Part shown: positions 1 through 7,773 of the stretch, in pieces
Layout: each line of letters begins with the position of its first letter
Position numbering within the stretch: position 1 is the first letter of the stretch
Origin: an uncultured Odoribacter sp.
GTDB lineage: Bacteria; Bacteroidota; Bacteroidia; Bacteroidales; Marinifilaceae
Length of the DNA: 19,337 bases
Direction: 5' to 3'
Assembly (NCBI GenBank): GCA_905193145.1
Contig: CAJJNP010000047.1
Span: forward strand, 1 to 19,337
Notes under the pieces: model-generated
Told to the model about the DNA's origin: nothing
Seen by the model: the letters and a program-made list of their open reading frames with translations, nothing else
Databases searched by the model: none
Translations under genes and position numbers: made by a program

Positions 1-115
1 GCCAGTGCCTCCTGTTCCGGTGTCAGTGCCAGTGCCTCCTGTTCCGGTGTCAGTGTCTGTACCTCCTGTTCCAGTGTCAGTGTCTGTACCTCCTGTTCCG
101 GTGTCAGTGTCATCA
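1..115 (-). repeat. 27-bp in-frame tandem repeat inside a lipoprotein gene
   Basis: Four complete 27-bp units lie at 8-34, 35-61, 62-88 and 89-115, and a partial unit at 1-7 suggests the array continues past the window edge. Units differ by a few bases (gccagt versus tctgta, and one ccggt/ccagt change). Each unit encodes nine residues with the pattern T-G-T-G-G-T-D/G-T-D on the minus strand. Because 27 is a multiple of three, gain or loss of units would change linker length without shifting the frame. Confidence 0.95.
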
Positions 116-525
116 TCAACCTCAATTCTGGGTCTGGTTCTGAAATTGTCTAACAGGTAAAGGCGTACCGGTAAAGTTTTTGTCACCAGTTCTTTGTTTA
201 CATATTTGAAAACATCGTCTTTGATAAAATCAACGTAAAATTGCACTTTATCATCGCTTAAGTCACCTCCGGTATAGATGTCTCCGGTTCCTACTGAAGT
301 CCAGTCGCGATTCAGCAATGCTTCTGTTACATCTTTATAAAATACGTATACTCCGTATGTTTCATGGAGTTCAACAATGTCTTTATCCCAAGGGTTGTCG
401 CCTTGTGGGAATGGCAATCCTGTCGGGATAAACTGACCGGACGGGGTCAGTTTATCTTCATCGTTGCAGGAATAATTGAGTAATGCCATTCCGATTATAG
501 CCAAAATAAGGTTTATTTTTCTCAT
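1..525 (-). CDS. Partial lipoprotein with tandem-repeat linker, possibly a substrate-import-associated zinc metallohydrolase
   Basis: Only the first 175 codons are in the window; the frame is open at position 1. The ATG at 525 begins a short hydrophobic signal peptide ending in a cysteine at residue 20 (NYSC, then acidic NDEDK), so an exported lipoprotein is likely, although the -3 residue (Asn) is not the usual Leu. Residues 40-130 contain GDNPWDKDI, YGVYVFYK, LNRDW and LPVRLYLLDN. This layout resembles the N-terminal part of lipoproteins encoded beside SusC/SusD pairs and annotated as substrate-import-associated zinc metallohydrolases. The HExxH site that would prove this lies outside the window. 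From about residue 138 the protein becomes a Thr/Gly/Asp repeat. It starts 11 bp after the upstream susD-like stop, so it is probably co-transcribed with locus 1. Family assignment is tentative; the ORF itself and its lipoprotein nature are better supported. Confidence 0.6.
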   Translation of the reverse strand, partial: MRKINLILAIIGMALLNYSCNDEDKLTPSGQFIPTGLPFPQGDNPWDKDIVELHETYGVYVFYKDVTEALLNRDWTSVGTGDIYTGGDLSDDKVQFYVDFIKDDVFKYVNKELVTKTLPVRLYLLDNFRTRPRIEVDDDTDTGTGGTDTDTGTGGTDTDTGTGGTGTDTGTGGTG

Positions 526-536
526 GGTCATTAATA

Positions 537-2048
537 TTAATTGGTTCTTTTAGGTGCTAATGGGTTTTGTTGCATTCCGGTATGCTGCTCTAATGCAGTC
601 GGAGGCAATGGCAGGGTATAGGCAGGGTCTTTTGCTTTCAGCGTATAGGTTTTTGTATCTGTTGCGCTTGCATGCCAAGTATGTTTGATTTCCGGCATTC
701 CATAGCGTCTCAGGTCAAACCAACGGTGGTTTTCAAAGCAGAGTTCTCTGCGGCGTTCTTCGCGGGTAAAGGTAACCAGTTTGTCTGCATTGTTGATTTC
801 AACGGTTGCATATTCTGCCGGCATACGTTTGGTTCGCAGGTCTGTCAAAGCTTTTTCCGCTTCTGTACGGGCTGCTGCATTACCTTCTTTGAATAACATG
901 GCTTTTGCTTCTGCATAGTTCAAATATGCCTCGGATAGTCTGATACTGCGTGCAAATCTGAATCCTTGCAGAGGAAGTTTACTTTCTTCACCTACTTCCA
1001 TTTTACCGAATGCCTGTATGATGTTTTTACCTTCTGTTGCATGTTTCTCCGGTACCAGATATTTTGTTTTGCGCAAGTCGTTTGCATCAAAACTGTTTAC
1101 TAAGTCATCGGAAGCTTTAAAAATGTGATAGGTGTTTTGTCCTTGTGTTCCGTCACTTTCTAAAAGTATCCAATTGGTATAATCCTTGATGTTACCATAC
1201 GGCCAAATGGTTTCGGAATTGTTGTATTGATGGTATGCTGCATATTCATCAGTCATGTTATTCAAGTCAAACAAGGAAAATTGAGTGTTGTCCATCACTT
1301 TTTTTGCATACTTTGCTGCATTTTCCCATTGTTCGGTGTAAAGGTAGCAGCGAGAAAGCATTAGCTGAACCATGGGCAGATTAGTCCGGTAGTTTGCTTT
1401 CCATTGCAACTTTTGGGGTAAGGCTTCATAGAGAGCTTCCGCTTTCAAAAAATCAGAAATGATTTGTTCGTAGACTTCGCTGACTGTTGCTCGGTTGGGT
1501 AATCCTGCTACGACTTCGCTGGTCAGTTTCAACGGTACTCCCAGTCCGTCTTTGTAGTCACAATAGGGCTGACCGAAAATGTTGACTAACTGAAAATAGA
1601 AGAAAGAGCGTAAAGCTAAAGCCTGTGCTTCTACATTCTTCATATCCTCTTCGCTGCCGCTGACCGTTCCCATATAGTCCAATACCGCATTTGCACCTCG
1701 TATTTTTTCATAATATGGCAAATACAGATTGGTTTGCCTGTCATTTAATCCTTCTTCTTCAAATGTTTCATACATATCCGGTTGCCAAGTGAACACAGCG
1801 TAATAAGGATCATAGCTTTCCCCTTGCCCCAGTTTGTAATATTTGGTAGTGTTGATGTCATCATCCAACAGACCTAAATACAAATTCAAAGTAGCTGTTT
1901 CTGTAGTAGGATAAGCCTCTCCAAGCAGTAGCTCGTTGAGAGATGCAATGTCTTTAGGTACAAATTCGCTTTTGGATTTGGGCTCCAGGAAATCTCCGCA
2001 AGCCGTACAAATCGCAGTAATAAAAAGTATCAGTAATTTATTTTTCAT
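537..2048 (-). CDS. SusD/RagB-like nutrient-binding outer-membrane lipoprotein (locus 1)
   Basis: This 503-residue protein is the surface substrate-binding partner of the adjacent SusC-like receptor; SusD proteins form a lid over the SusC barrel. It begins with a signal peptide and a lipid-attachment cysteine at residue 17 (CTAC, followed by GDFLEPKSKSEF). The N-terminal SusD-like helical (TPR-type) region follows, with LPYYEKIRGANAVLDY and ALALRSFFYFQLVNIFGQP, the usual SusD landmarks. The C-terminal domain ends with the family signature REERRRELCFENHRWFDLRR at about residues 429-448. Length is normal for the family. It starts 11 bp after the susC-like stop and is followed 11 bp later by another lipoprotein gene, so it sits inside an operon. 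The substrate cannot be deduced from sequence; no carbohydrate-active enzyme lies nearby in the window. Confidence 0.95.
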   Translation of the reverse strand: MKNKLLILFITAICTACGDFLEPKSKSEFVPKDIASLNELLLGEAYPTTETATLNLYLGLLDDDINTTKYYKLGQGESYDPYYAVFTWQPDMYETFEEEGLNDRQTNLYLPYYEKIRGANAVLDYMGTVSGSEEDMKNVEAQALALRSFFYFQLVNIFGQPYCDYKDGLGVPLKLTSEVVAGLPNRATVSEVYEQIISDFLKAEALYEALPQKLQWKANYRTNLPMVQLMLSRCYLYTEQWENAAKYAKKVMDNTQFSLFDLNNMTDEYAAYHQYNNSETIWPYGNIKDYTNWILLESDGTQGQNTYHIFKASDDLVNSFDANDLRKTKYLVPEKHATEGKNIIQAFGKMEVGEESKLPLQGFRFARSIRLSEAYLNYAEAKAMLFKEGNAAARTEAEKALTDLRTKRMPAEYATVEINNADKLVTFTREERRRELCFENHRWFDLRRYGMPEIKHTWHASATDTKTYTLKAKDPAYTLPLPPTALEQHTGMQQNPLAPKRTN

Positions 2049-2059
2049 AGCAGGTTGCT

Positions 2060-5000
2060 TTAAAATCCAACATTAAATCCAAATGAGAACATACGGGGCA
2101 TCACACTGTTGTCTGCCAATTCCGGGTCGAAGCCGTTGAACTTCTTGCTGGCAATGACAAATACATTGCTGACAGATGCGTTGACAGAGAAACTTCTGGC
2201 TCCGAATTTTTTACAAAGTTTGGAATCCATGCTCCAGCTCAGCGAAATCTGGTTACAACGCAAGAAGGAGGCATTTACAACCATAGCGTCTGACATACCC
2301 CACATATCGTAGATGGATTCTGTACTACCATCCGGCAGAGTTACGTTGATGTCTCTTACAACATCGGTCCACAAGGCTGGAATGATAGTGTGTGCTTCAT
2401 CTCCCGGTTTCTTCCAACGGTCGTTCAACATGCGGGAGAAGTTAACGTTCGGATTGGGAATTTGTCCGTAGGTAAAACTATCGTAAGGATTTACCAAACG
2501 CTTCTTGCCTCCGAGCAATGCCGAGAAGTTGGCAGACAACGAGAGCGAGTGCCAACGGACGCTGGTATTGAAACCTCCTGTAAAGAACGGTTCTTTCGGA
2601 CCTGAATATACAAGGAAGGTAGACGGGTCAATTTCAGGATCGACGCTATCGTATCCTATTTTGTTGAATGTCGGATATCCGGTTTCATGTTCCAGTCCGG
2701 CAAAAGAATACGACCAGAAGCTGTTGATTGGATAGCCTTTCTTTACCAGACGGTTGCTGCTGCCTCCCAAAAAGTCGCCTTTGTTGATACCGTTTTCACC
2801 GGTGATATTTTGGTCTGTAGCTGCTTTGTTCCAGTTTTTAGAGGCATTGATACCAATATTCCAAGCAAAGTTATCACGTTTGTACGGAGTGAAGTTAATA
2901 GAATATTCCACACCGTGGTTCTTGATCAGACCACCGTTCAGTTTTATGGTATATACGCCATACTCCTGCTGGGCATCCTGGTCAACAATGGCATTCGAGC
3001 GGCGTCCGTAATATTCCAAGGTCATGGAAATACCCCGCAACAATTGAATATCCAGACCGAAGTTCCAGGTTTTGGTACGCTCCCATTTCAATAGCGGATT
3101 CGGAAGACTATTGATTTTAGTGTAAAACTCATTGTAGTTGGGTTGTATTCCTCCTTGCGTCAGAATCAGTTCTGGACTGATGCTGTTGACTACGTTTCCC
3201 TGGATACCGAAAGTTCCTCTCACGTTCAATTGATCCAGCCAACTGATATTGTCTTTGATAAATGCTTCTTCGCCCAAACGCCATGACAGACCGAATGAGA
3301 ATGTCGGGTCAAAGCGTTTGTTTACATCCTGACCGAAGCGGTTGGATATATCATTACGGATATTGGCATTCAATACATATTTATCTTTGAATGAGTAAGC
3401 CAAGGTGGCAAAGAATGAGAAATAGTTGTCGGTTCTCTCGGTGGAGGTCCATTTGCCGTTGTAAATGGCTTTCAATATACCCCAGTCATCAGTAGGAATT
3501 TCCATTCCGATGGGCTTCAATCTTCCAGGAGGGGTCGGTTCCATGATTTTTTCACCGCGTTCCGGTATATATCCCCATACAGTATTGGTGCCACGACGAT
3601 AGGTGGTTGAGCGAATTTCGGCTGCTAACATGGCATTCAGACGATGTCCCTCTTTAAAGTTGTGAGAGAAAACCAGTTTGTGCTGCATATTGTAGCTGGT
3701 ACTTTTGGAATCGGATGTGTAAAGTTCACCGCCATACGGCAATACAGCAGCATTGAATTTTTCGCTGTTTACCTCTTCCGAACCGTAATCATAACCTCTA
3801 TAGTGTTGTGCGATGTAGGTTGTACGTTCTCCGGCATACGAGCGGGAATCTGACATACTGGAAGAGAGACCGCCTACCAACTGATAGCTTACCCATGGTA
3901 AAATCTTGTAGTCGATATTCAAGGATGCATCGAAACGGTTGTTTCTCATTTTGGCATAGCTGTTGTCTCGTTCGTTCAATATGTTGAATCCCAACGGGAT
4001 TTGGTTTTTATTGTATTGATAGTTGTATAGAGATTGGTAATATAACAAATCTCCATCCTGTGTGTATGCCGGCAGGGCACGGGAAGTTGTTGTTGCATAA
4101 TCCATCGGGTTGATGCCAGCACCGAAACCGTAAGAGTTGCCGATAGAGCTGTTCATACTCATGTGTACTCTTAGGCGCTCAGTCAACTCCGAGTTAAAGC
4201 CTAAACGAGCGTTGAACTGGTCTGTGTCGTTTCCAATTTCAACGCCTTTGCTGTTGTTGTAAGAGAAGGAGGCTGTATAAGTGCTCTTTTTGCTACCGCC
4301 TGAGATACTCAAATTGTGATTGTGGTTGAATGAGTTGCGGGTCAATAGTTTGAACCAGTCCGTATTGACGGTTTCCAGCCAGCTGACTTGTTTGTTGTAA
4401 AATTCTTCGTTAATGGTGTTGTTGTTCAACAAGAACATCAAACCTTCATAGGTACAGGTTTGTGGATAGGGTTCGTATTGGTAGCGGGCACCGGCATCGT
4501 ATGCCTCTTTGCTGAAGCGGATGCGTTCCTGTGAGTTCATAAAGTCGAACTGGTCGTAGTTCGGACGGAAACGGATACCCATGCTGAGGCTGTAGTTTAC
4601 GCTCAGGCGGTCTGCCTGTCCTTTTTTGGTGGTAACAACGATTACACCGTTAGAGGCTTTCGAACCGTAAACGGCTGTAGCTGATGCGTCTTTCAATACA
4701 GTAACGCTTTCGATGTCGGCGGGGTTCAACCAGGATACCTGGCTGGCAACCATCTGAGACAAATCGGATGTCAATGCGTCTGTTGCATTAAATGGCAGCG
4801 GGTCCGGCTGAATGATACCATCCACTACCCACAACGGGTCGGTATTTCCCAGCAGAGTGGATACACCGCGGATAGTCAGTTTCGGTGCACGTCCTACACG
4901 CGAAGAGTTGTTGACTGCAACCAAGCCGGCAACACGTCCCTGTAGCATCTGGTCAATGCTGTTGTATGCGCTCTGACGGATATCGTCAGCTTTTACTGTA

Positions 5001-5632
5001 GTGAACGAACCAACCATGTCTTTACGGGGCAATTTCTGGTAACCGCCGTCAACGACTACTTCATCCAGAGCCAATGCGGTTTCTTCCATAACAACCTTGA
5101 TGGGTTTGTCATCTTTGCAAATCACTTCTTTGGTTTCCATGCCGATGAAGGAGAATACCAGGGGAATGGGATCCTCACCGGTCAATACTAATGTGAAATT
5201 ACCGTCAACATCGGTAGTAATACCAATGGTGGTACCTTTACGGATGATACTTACTCCCGGCAGTGGATTCCCGTCCTTGTCGGTTACGCGGCCGGTGATT
5301 TTGCGCTTCACTAAATTGTCTGTTTGGGGAGCGTTTTTAACAACGACAACTCCGTCAACCAACTTGTAAGTGCATTTGAATGCTTTCAACAACTGGGCGA
5401 TTGCATCCTCGGTGTTGTTTGCATTAATTTGTAGTGTCCCGCTTTTCTGGGATTGGATTTTCTCCTGATTGTACAGGAATTTCGTTCCGGTTTGTTGTTT
5501 GAAGATTTCGACTGCTTCGGAAAATGTCTTGTGCGACAAATCCATTACGATCCGCCCTGCTTGGGCTTGTACCGGTTGCAGCCAAAACAAGGTTATAACC
5601 AGCCAGAACTTCATCAAAAACATTCTTTTCAT
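2060..5632 (-). CDS. SusC/RagA-family TonB-dependent receptor with N-terminal STN domain (locus 1)
   Basis: This 1190-residue outer-membrane receptor imports a substrate using TonB energy. Order of parts: signal peptide (residues 1-25, cut near QAQA), STN signalling domain (about 26-98), carboxypeptidase-regulatory-like beta domain (about 110-185, with ITGRVTDKDGNPLPGV), TonB-box region DEVVVDGG (190-197), plug domain (about 200-340, with MLQGRVAGL, LTIRG, PLWVVDG and VLKDASATAVYGSKASNGVI), then the beta barrel ending in a C-terminal Phe (FSFGFNVGF), the usual barrel-assembly signal. The STN domain lengthens it beyond ordinary SusC and is the part expected to contact the periplasmic half of the FecR protein encoded 26 bp upstream. 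The first ATG is preceded by a weak purine-rich stretch; Met4 or Met7 are possible alternative starts. Substrate is unknown. Confidence 0.96.
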   Translation of the reverse strand: MKRMFLMKFWLVITLFWLQPVQAQAGRIVMDLSHKTFSEAVEIFKQQTGTKFLYNQEKIQSQKSGTLQINANNTEDAIAQLLKAFKCTYKLVDGVVVVKNAPQTDNLVKRKITGRVTDKDGNPLPGVSIIRKGTTIGITTDVDGNFTLVLTGEDPIPLVFSFIGMETKEVICKDDKPIKVVMEETALALDEVVVDGGYQKLPRKDMVGSFTTVKADDIRQSAYNSIDQMLQGRVAGLVAVNNSSRVGRAPKLTIRGVSTLLGNTDPLWVVDGIIQPDPLPFNATDALTSDLSQMVASQVSWLNPADIESVTVLKDASATAVYGSKASNGVIVVTTKKGQADRLSVNYSLSMGIRFRPNYDQFDFMNSQERIRFSKEAYDAGARYQYEPYPQTCTYEGLMFLLNNNTINEEFYNKQVSWLETVNTDWFKLLTRNSFNHNHNLSISGGSKKSTYTASFSYNNSKGVEIGNDTDQFNARLGFNSELTERLRVHMSMNSSIGNSYGFGAGINPMDYATTTSRALPAYTQDGDLLYYQSLYNYQYNKNQIPLGFNILNERDNSYAKMRNNRFDASLNIDYKILPWVSYQLVGGLSSSMSDSRSYAGERTTYIAQHYRGYDYGSEEVNSEKFNAAVLPYGGELYTSDSKSTSYNMQHKLVFSHNFKEGHRLNAMLAAEIRSTTYRRGTNTVWGYIPERGEKIMEPTPPGRLKPIGMEIPTDDWGILKAIYNGKWTSTERTDNYFSFFATLAYSFKDKYVLNANIRNDISNRFGQDVNKRFDPTFSFGLSWRLGEEAFIKDNISWLDQLNVRGTFGIQGNVVNSISPELILTQGGIQPNYNEFYTKINSLPNPLLKWERTKTWNFGLDIQLLRGISMTLEYYGRRSNAIVDQDAQQEYGVYTIKLNGGLIKNHGVEYSINFTPYKRDNFAWNIGINASKNWNKAATDQNITGENGINKGDFLGGSSNRLVKKGYPINSFWSYSFAGLEHETGYPTFNKIGYDSVDPEIDPSTFLVYSGPKEPFFTGGFNTSVRWHSLSLSANFSALLGGKKRLVNPYDSFTYGQIPNPNVNFSRMLNDRWKKPGDEAHTIIPALWTDVVRDINVTLPDGSTESIYDMWGMSDAMVVNASFLRCNQISLSWSMDSKLCKKFGARSFSVNASVSNVFVIASKKFNGFDPELADNSVMPRMFSFGFNVGF

Positions 5633-5658
5633 GCTCTTTGATTAAGATTAATGATTAA

Positions 5659-6804
5659 TTAAATTGATTGTATATAAATTATGTTGTTTTCAAATCGAAT
5701 GTTTATTTCATCGCATTCTTTAAATAGATTGATGAAAGAGTTTATATCTTGAAAACGATTTAAATCTCCAGAAAAATGAAGATTTTTAGCTTCTTCGTCC
5801 AGATAGCAGACTTGTATGTCAAACCATCGGACTATCTGTTGGGTGATTTCCTCCAGTCGTTTGTTTTTGAATACAAACAGTCCGTCTTTCCATCCGCAGG
5901 CCAGAAGAGGATCTATTTTTTGTACTACCGGTGTTTTGCCCGGTTTGTAAACAAGTTGCTCCTGAGGTTGCAGTGATATTTCCTCTCCGCTGGGTAGGGT
6001 GCATGAAACACTGCCTGTTACTAACGTCGTTGTGAAATCTTCTTCGTTTGCGTAGGCTTTGACATTGAATTCTGTTCCCCAAACAGTGATGGAGCCTCTT
6101 TCTGTATGTACAATAAAAGGCTTGCCCTCTTGTTTGGCAACTTTGAAATAGGCTTCACCGCAGATGGTCACTTCCCGTGTATTTCCGGAGAAATAAACCG
6201 GATAGCTTATGCGTGAATCGGCATTTAACCAGATATGAGTTTTGTCGGGTAAGGTGATAGAGTATTCTCCGCCCCGAGGAATTACTAATGTGTGTATTTC
6301 TGCCTTTTTTTCGATGAGAGAGTCTGTGTTATTTGCTGTCTCTTTGTAATTAAGAGTTTTGTCTCCGACTTTGATATGTGAGTCCAAACCGGATGGTAGG
6401 GCCCCGGTTGTCAGGTCATATGTTTTTTGAGTGGAAGTCAGTAAGTACACATGTTTGTCATTGAGAGCCATCTGTGTTGTCTGAGCTTTATTGCTCCGGT
6501 TTTCGTTGTTATGCAAGAAAAAGAATCCCGCAGCCATACTTAAGGGCAATAATAATATGGCAGCCCACCGCCAGATGAGAAGTCTTTGCTTGCGTGGTTT
6601 GGCTAATTTCAAGAAAGCGGCCTCTGCTTGTCTATAGTCAAATCTTTGTTGAGCTTGAATTTTTTGTTCCAGATAATGCTCTGATTGCATTTTCTGAAAT
6701 AGCATTTCCAAGCGTTCATCGTTGTCGGGAAAATGTTTTTTCCCGGTGAGACGTTGGAGTAATTGCTCCATTTTGGGTATAAATGAGGTCCAATCTGTTA
6801 TCAT
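5659..6804 (-). CDS. FecR-family anti-sigma factor (locus 1)
   Basis: This 381-residue inner-membrane regulator is expected to hold the neighbouring ECF sigma factor inactive until the STN domain of the SusC-like receptor signals. A cytoplasmic N-terminal segment (1-75) precedes one membrane helix (about 77-97, IWRWAAILLLPLSMAAGFFF). The periplasmic FecR domain spans about 171-268 (TLVIPRGGEYSITLPDKTHI, WLNADSRISYP, GEAYFKV, WGTEFNV). A C-terminal DUF4974-type domain (about 305-380, GLFVFKNKRLEEI through FENNIIYI) is the part that usually meets STN. It ends 26 bp before susC, whereas 321 bp separate its start from the end of the sigma gene, and that gap holds an unusual repeat array that may give fecR its own control. 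Confidence 0.95.
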   Translation of the reverse strand: MITDWTSFIPKMEQLLQRLTGKKHFPDNDERLEMLFQKMQSEHYLEQKIQAQQRFDYRQAEAAFLKLAKPRKQRLLIWRWAAILLLPLSMAAGFFFLHNNENRSNKAQTTQMALNDKHVYLLTSTQKTYDLTTGALPSGLDSHIKVGDKTLNYKETANNTDSLIEKKAEIHTLVIPRGGEYSITLPDKTHIWLNADSRISYPVYFSGNTREVTICGEAYFKVAKQEGKPFIVHTERGSITVWGTEFNVKAYANEEDFTTTLVTGSVSCTLPSGEEISLQPQEQLVYKPGKTPVVQKIDPLLACGWKDGLFVFKNKRLEEITQQIVRWFDIQVCYLDEEAKNLHFSGDLNRFQDINSFINLFKECDEINIRFENNIIYIQSI

Positions 6805-7125
6805 AAATTTAAGTAATGTGTAAAGTTTTTTGCTAACACGTTAGAAATAGTCCGACACTTTGCTTTGCGGGTGACAGAACCATGAAAAAAATTATTCTTC
6901 TTTGGGATTCCGTTGAGAGAACTCTAAAGCAAGTCTATGGAAACTCTAAGGCAAATCTATGTATATGCCTATAGATAGGCTATTAAAATCCTATGCGAAA
7001 CCTATATATATAGGATTGATATAGCATTCATATAGCATTTATATAGGATTCATTATAGATTTGACATGGATTGGATATGGATGTGTTCGGGAGTAAGAGA
7101 TAAGGGAAATTGGTCCGGAGTGGCA
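6805..7125. other. 321-bp gene-free gap between ECF sigma and fecR
   Basis: No convincing gene is seen on either strand. The part next to fecR has a small inverted repeat, CTAAC-ac-GTTAG, at 6833-6844, and a poly-A run at 6883-6890. Positions 6920-7084 hold the 11-bp dyad array listed separately. The remaining bases to 7125 lie just downstream of the sigma stop and show no clear intrinsic terminator, so sigma-to-fecR read-through is possible. Confidence 0.7.
6920..7084. repeat. Fifteen 11-bp units forming a large dyad (helically phased repeat array)
   Basis: The stretch divides into fifteen consecutive 11-mers with almost no filler. Units in the left half carry CTA(T), for example AAATCTATGTA at 6953 and AAATCCTATGC at 6986. 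Units in the right half carry the complement, for example ATATAGGATTG at 7008, ATATAGCATTC at 7019, ATATAGCATTT at 7030 and ATATAGGATTC at 7041. CTA cores lie at 6924, 6935, 6946, 6957, 6969, 6980, 6991 and 7002; TAG cores at 7011, 7022, 7033, 7044 and 7056, then TGG at 7067 and 7078. Spacing is 11 except for one 12 in each half, and these mirror each other about 7007.5. The centre is a perfect 14-bp palindrome, CCTATATATATAGG (7001-7014). By my hand count, left and right arms match at 49 of 77 positions. Function is unknown: protein-binding array, RNA structure and repeat-element origin are all possible. Confidence 0.9.
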
Positions 7126-7680
7126 TTAAAATAATAGCAAGAATAGGGCATATTGAACTCCTAGTGCTTGCTTGATGTAGGCGTATGCCCGTTTCTTTTG
7201 CGTCTTTACTGTATTTTCGCTGATTTGTAGCAGCTTGGCGATATCGGCAACCGTTTTTCCTTCCATGCTAAGCAGCAGAATTCTTTTTCGCTGTTCCGGG
7301 AGTTGGTCGATAGCTGTGCGTAATTGATTGATAAGTTCTTCTTCAACTGCTTGATAAATGGCGTCTTCTTCTGAGGGTAGATCTTGTCTGTATTCTTCTA
7401 ATTTTCCTTGGTTGGACTGACGGTCGCGTATATATTTTAATGAGTTGTGATATACGGCTTTATATAGATAGGTCAAAAGTCCTCTGGTACTGGTAAATAT
7501 AAGGTCGGAGCGCCAAACTGAAATCAGGCACTCCTGCACAATGTCATCAGCTGCCTCTGCATCTTTACAAATCTCTGCGGCATAATTACACAAACTTCCG
7601 TAAAGATAGCGGTATAGAGCGCGCCAGGCGCTTGTCTTTTTCTTGTTGATCCCATCCAGAAGCTTTTTATCCTTTAACAT
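7126..7680 (-). CDS. ECF-type RNA polymerase sigma factor (locus 1)
   Basis: This is a 184-residue sigma-70-family factor of the extracytoplasmic-function type, expected to direct RNA polymerase to promoters of the adjacent uptake operon when released by FecR. Region 2 spans about residues 15-88 (ADDIVQECLISVWRSD is the core-binding and -10 segment). Region 4 spans about 118-170 with the helix-turn-helix GKTVADIAKLLQISENTVKT (141-160). There is no region 1 or 3. The frame is open to an ATG at 7740, but I place the start at 7680 because the first 20 codons have no family counterpart and a Bacteroides promoter (7710-7741) lies inside them. The C-terminus is strikingly hydrophobic (YALFLLLF). 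Confidence 0.93.
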   Translation of the reverse strand: MLKDKKLLDGINKKKTSAWRALYRYLYGSLCNYAAEICKDAEAADDIVQECLISVWRSDLIFTSTRGLLTYLYKAVYHNSLKYIRDRQSNQGKLEEYRQDLPSEEDAIYQAVEEELINQLRTAIDQLPEQRKRILLLSMEGKTVADIAKLLQISENTVKTQKKRAYAYIKQALGVQYALFLLLF

Positions 7681-7709
7681 TGTTGTGTGTAATCGTGTAG
7701 AATGAGCGT

Positions 7710-7741
7710 CAAAGATATGGAATTCAACAAGAACTAGCAAG
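7710..7741 (-). promoter_or_regulatory. Promoter of the locus 1 ECF sigma gene
   Basis: Read on the minus strand, a -7 element TATCTTTG (7717-7710) fits the Bacteroides consensus TAnnTTTG. A -33-like CTTG (7741-7738, consensus TTTG) lies 20 nt upstream. Transcription would start near 7703, giving a leader of about 23 nt before the ATG at 7680. This placement argues against the longer reading frame that starts at 7740. Confidence 0.6.
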
Positions 7742-7773
7742 GGGTTGTTTTAACTTTGTGCAGGAGTGGCTTG

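Noticed and set aside
1..115. Tandem 27-bp repeat as a CRISPR array
   Set aside because: Units are directly contiguous without spacers and stay in frame with a lipoprotein gene.
2109..3094. Plus-strand reading frames inside the locus 1 susC gene
   Set aside because: They lie antisense to a fully supported receptor gene and show no recognisable domains.
6920..7084. 11-bp repeat array as a CRISPR array or a typical insertion-sequence end
   Set aside because: Units are too short, have no spacers and no transposase is nearby; no target-site duplication was found at the borders.
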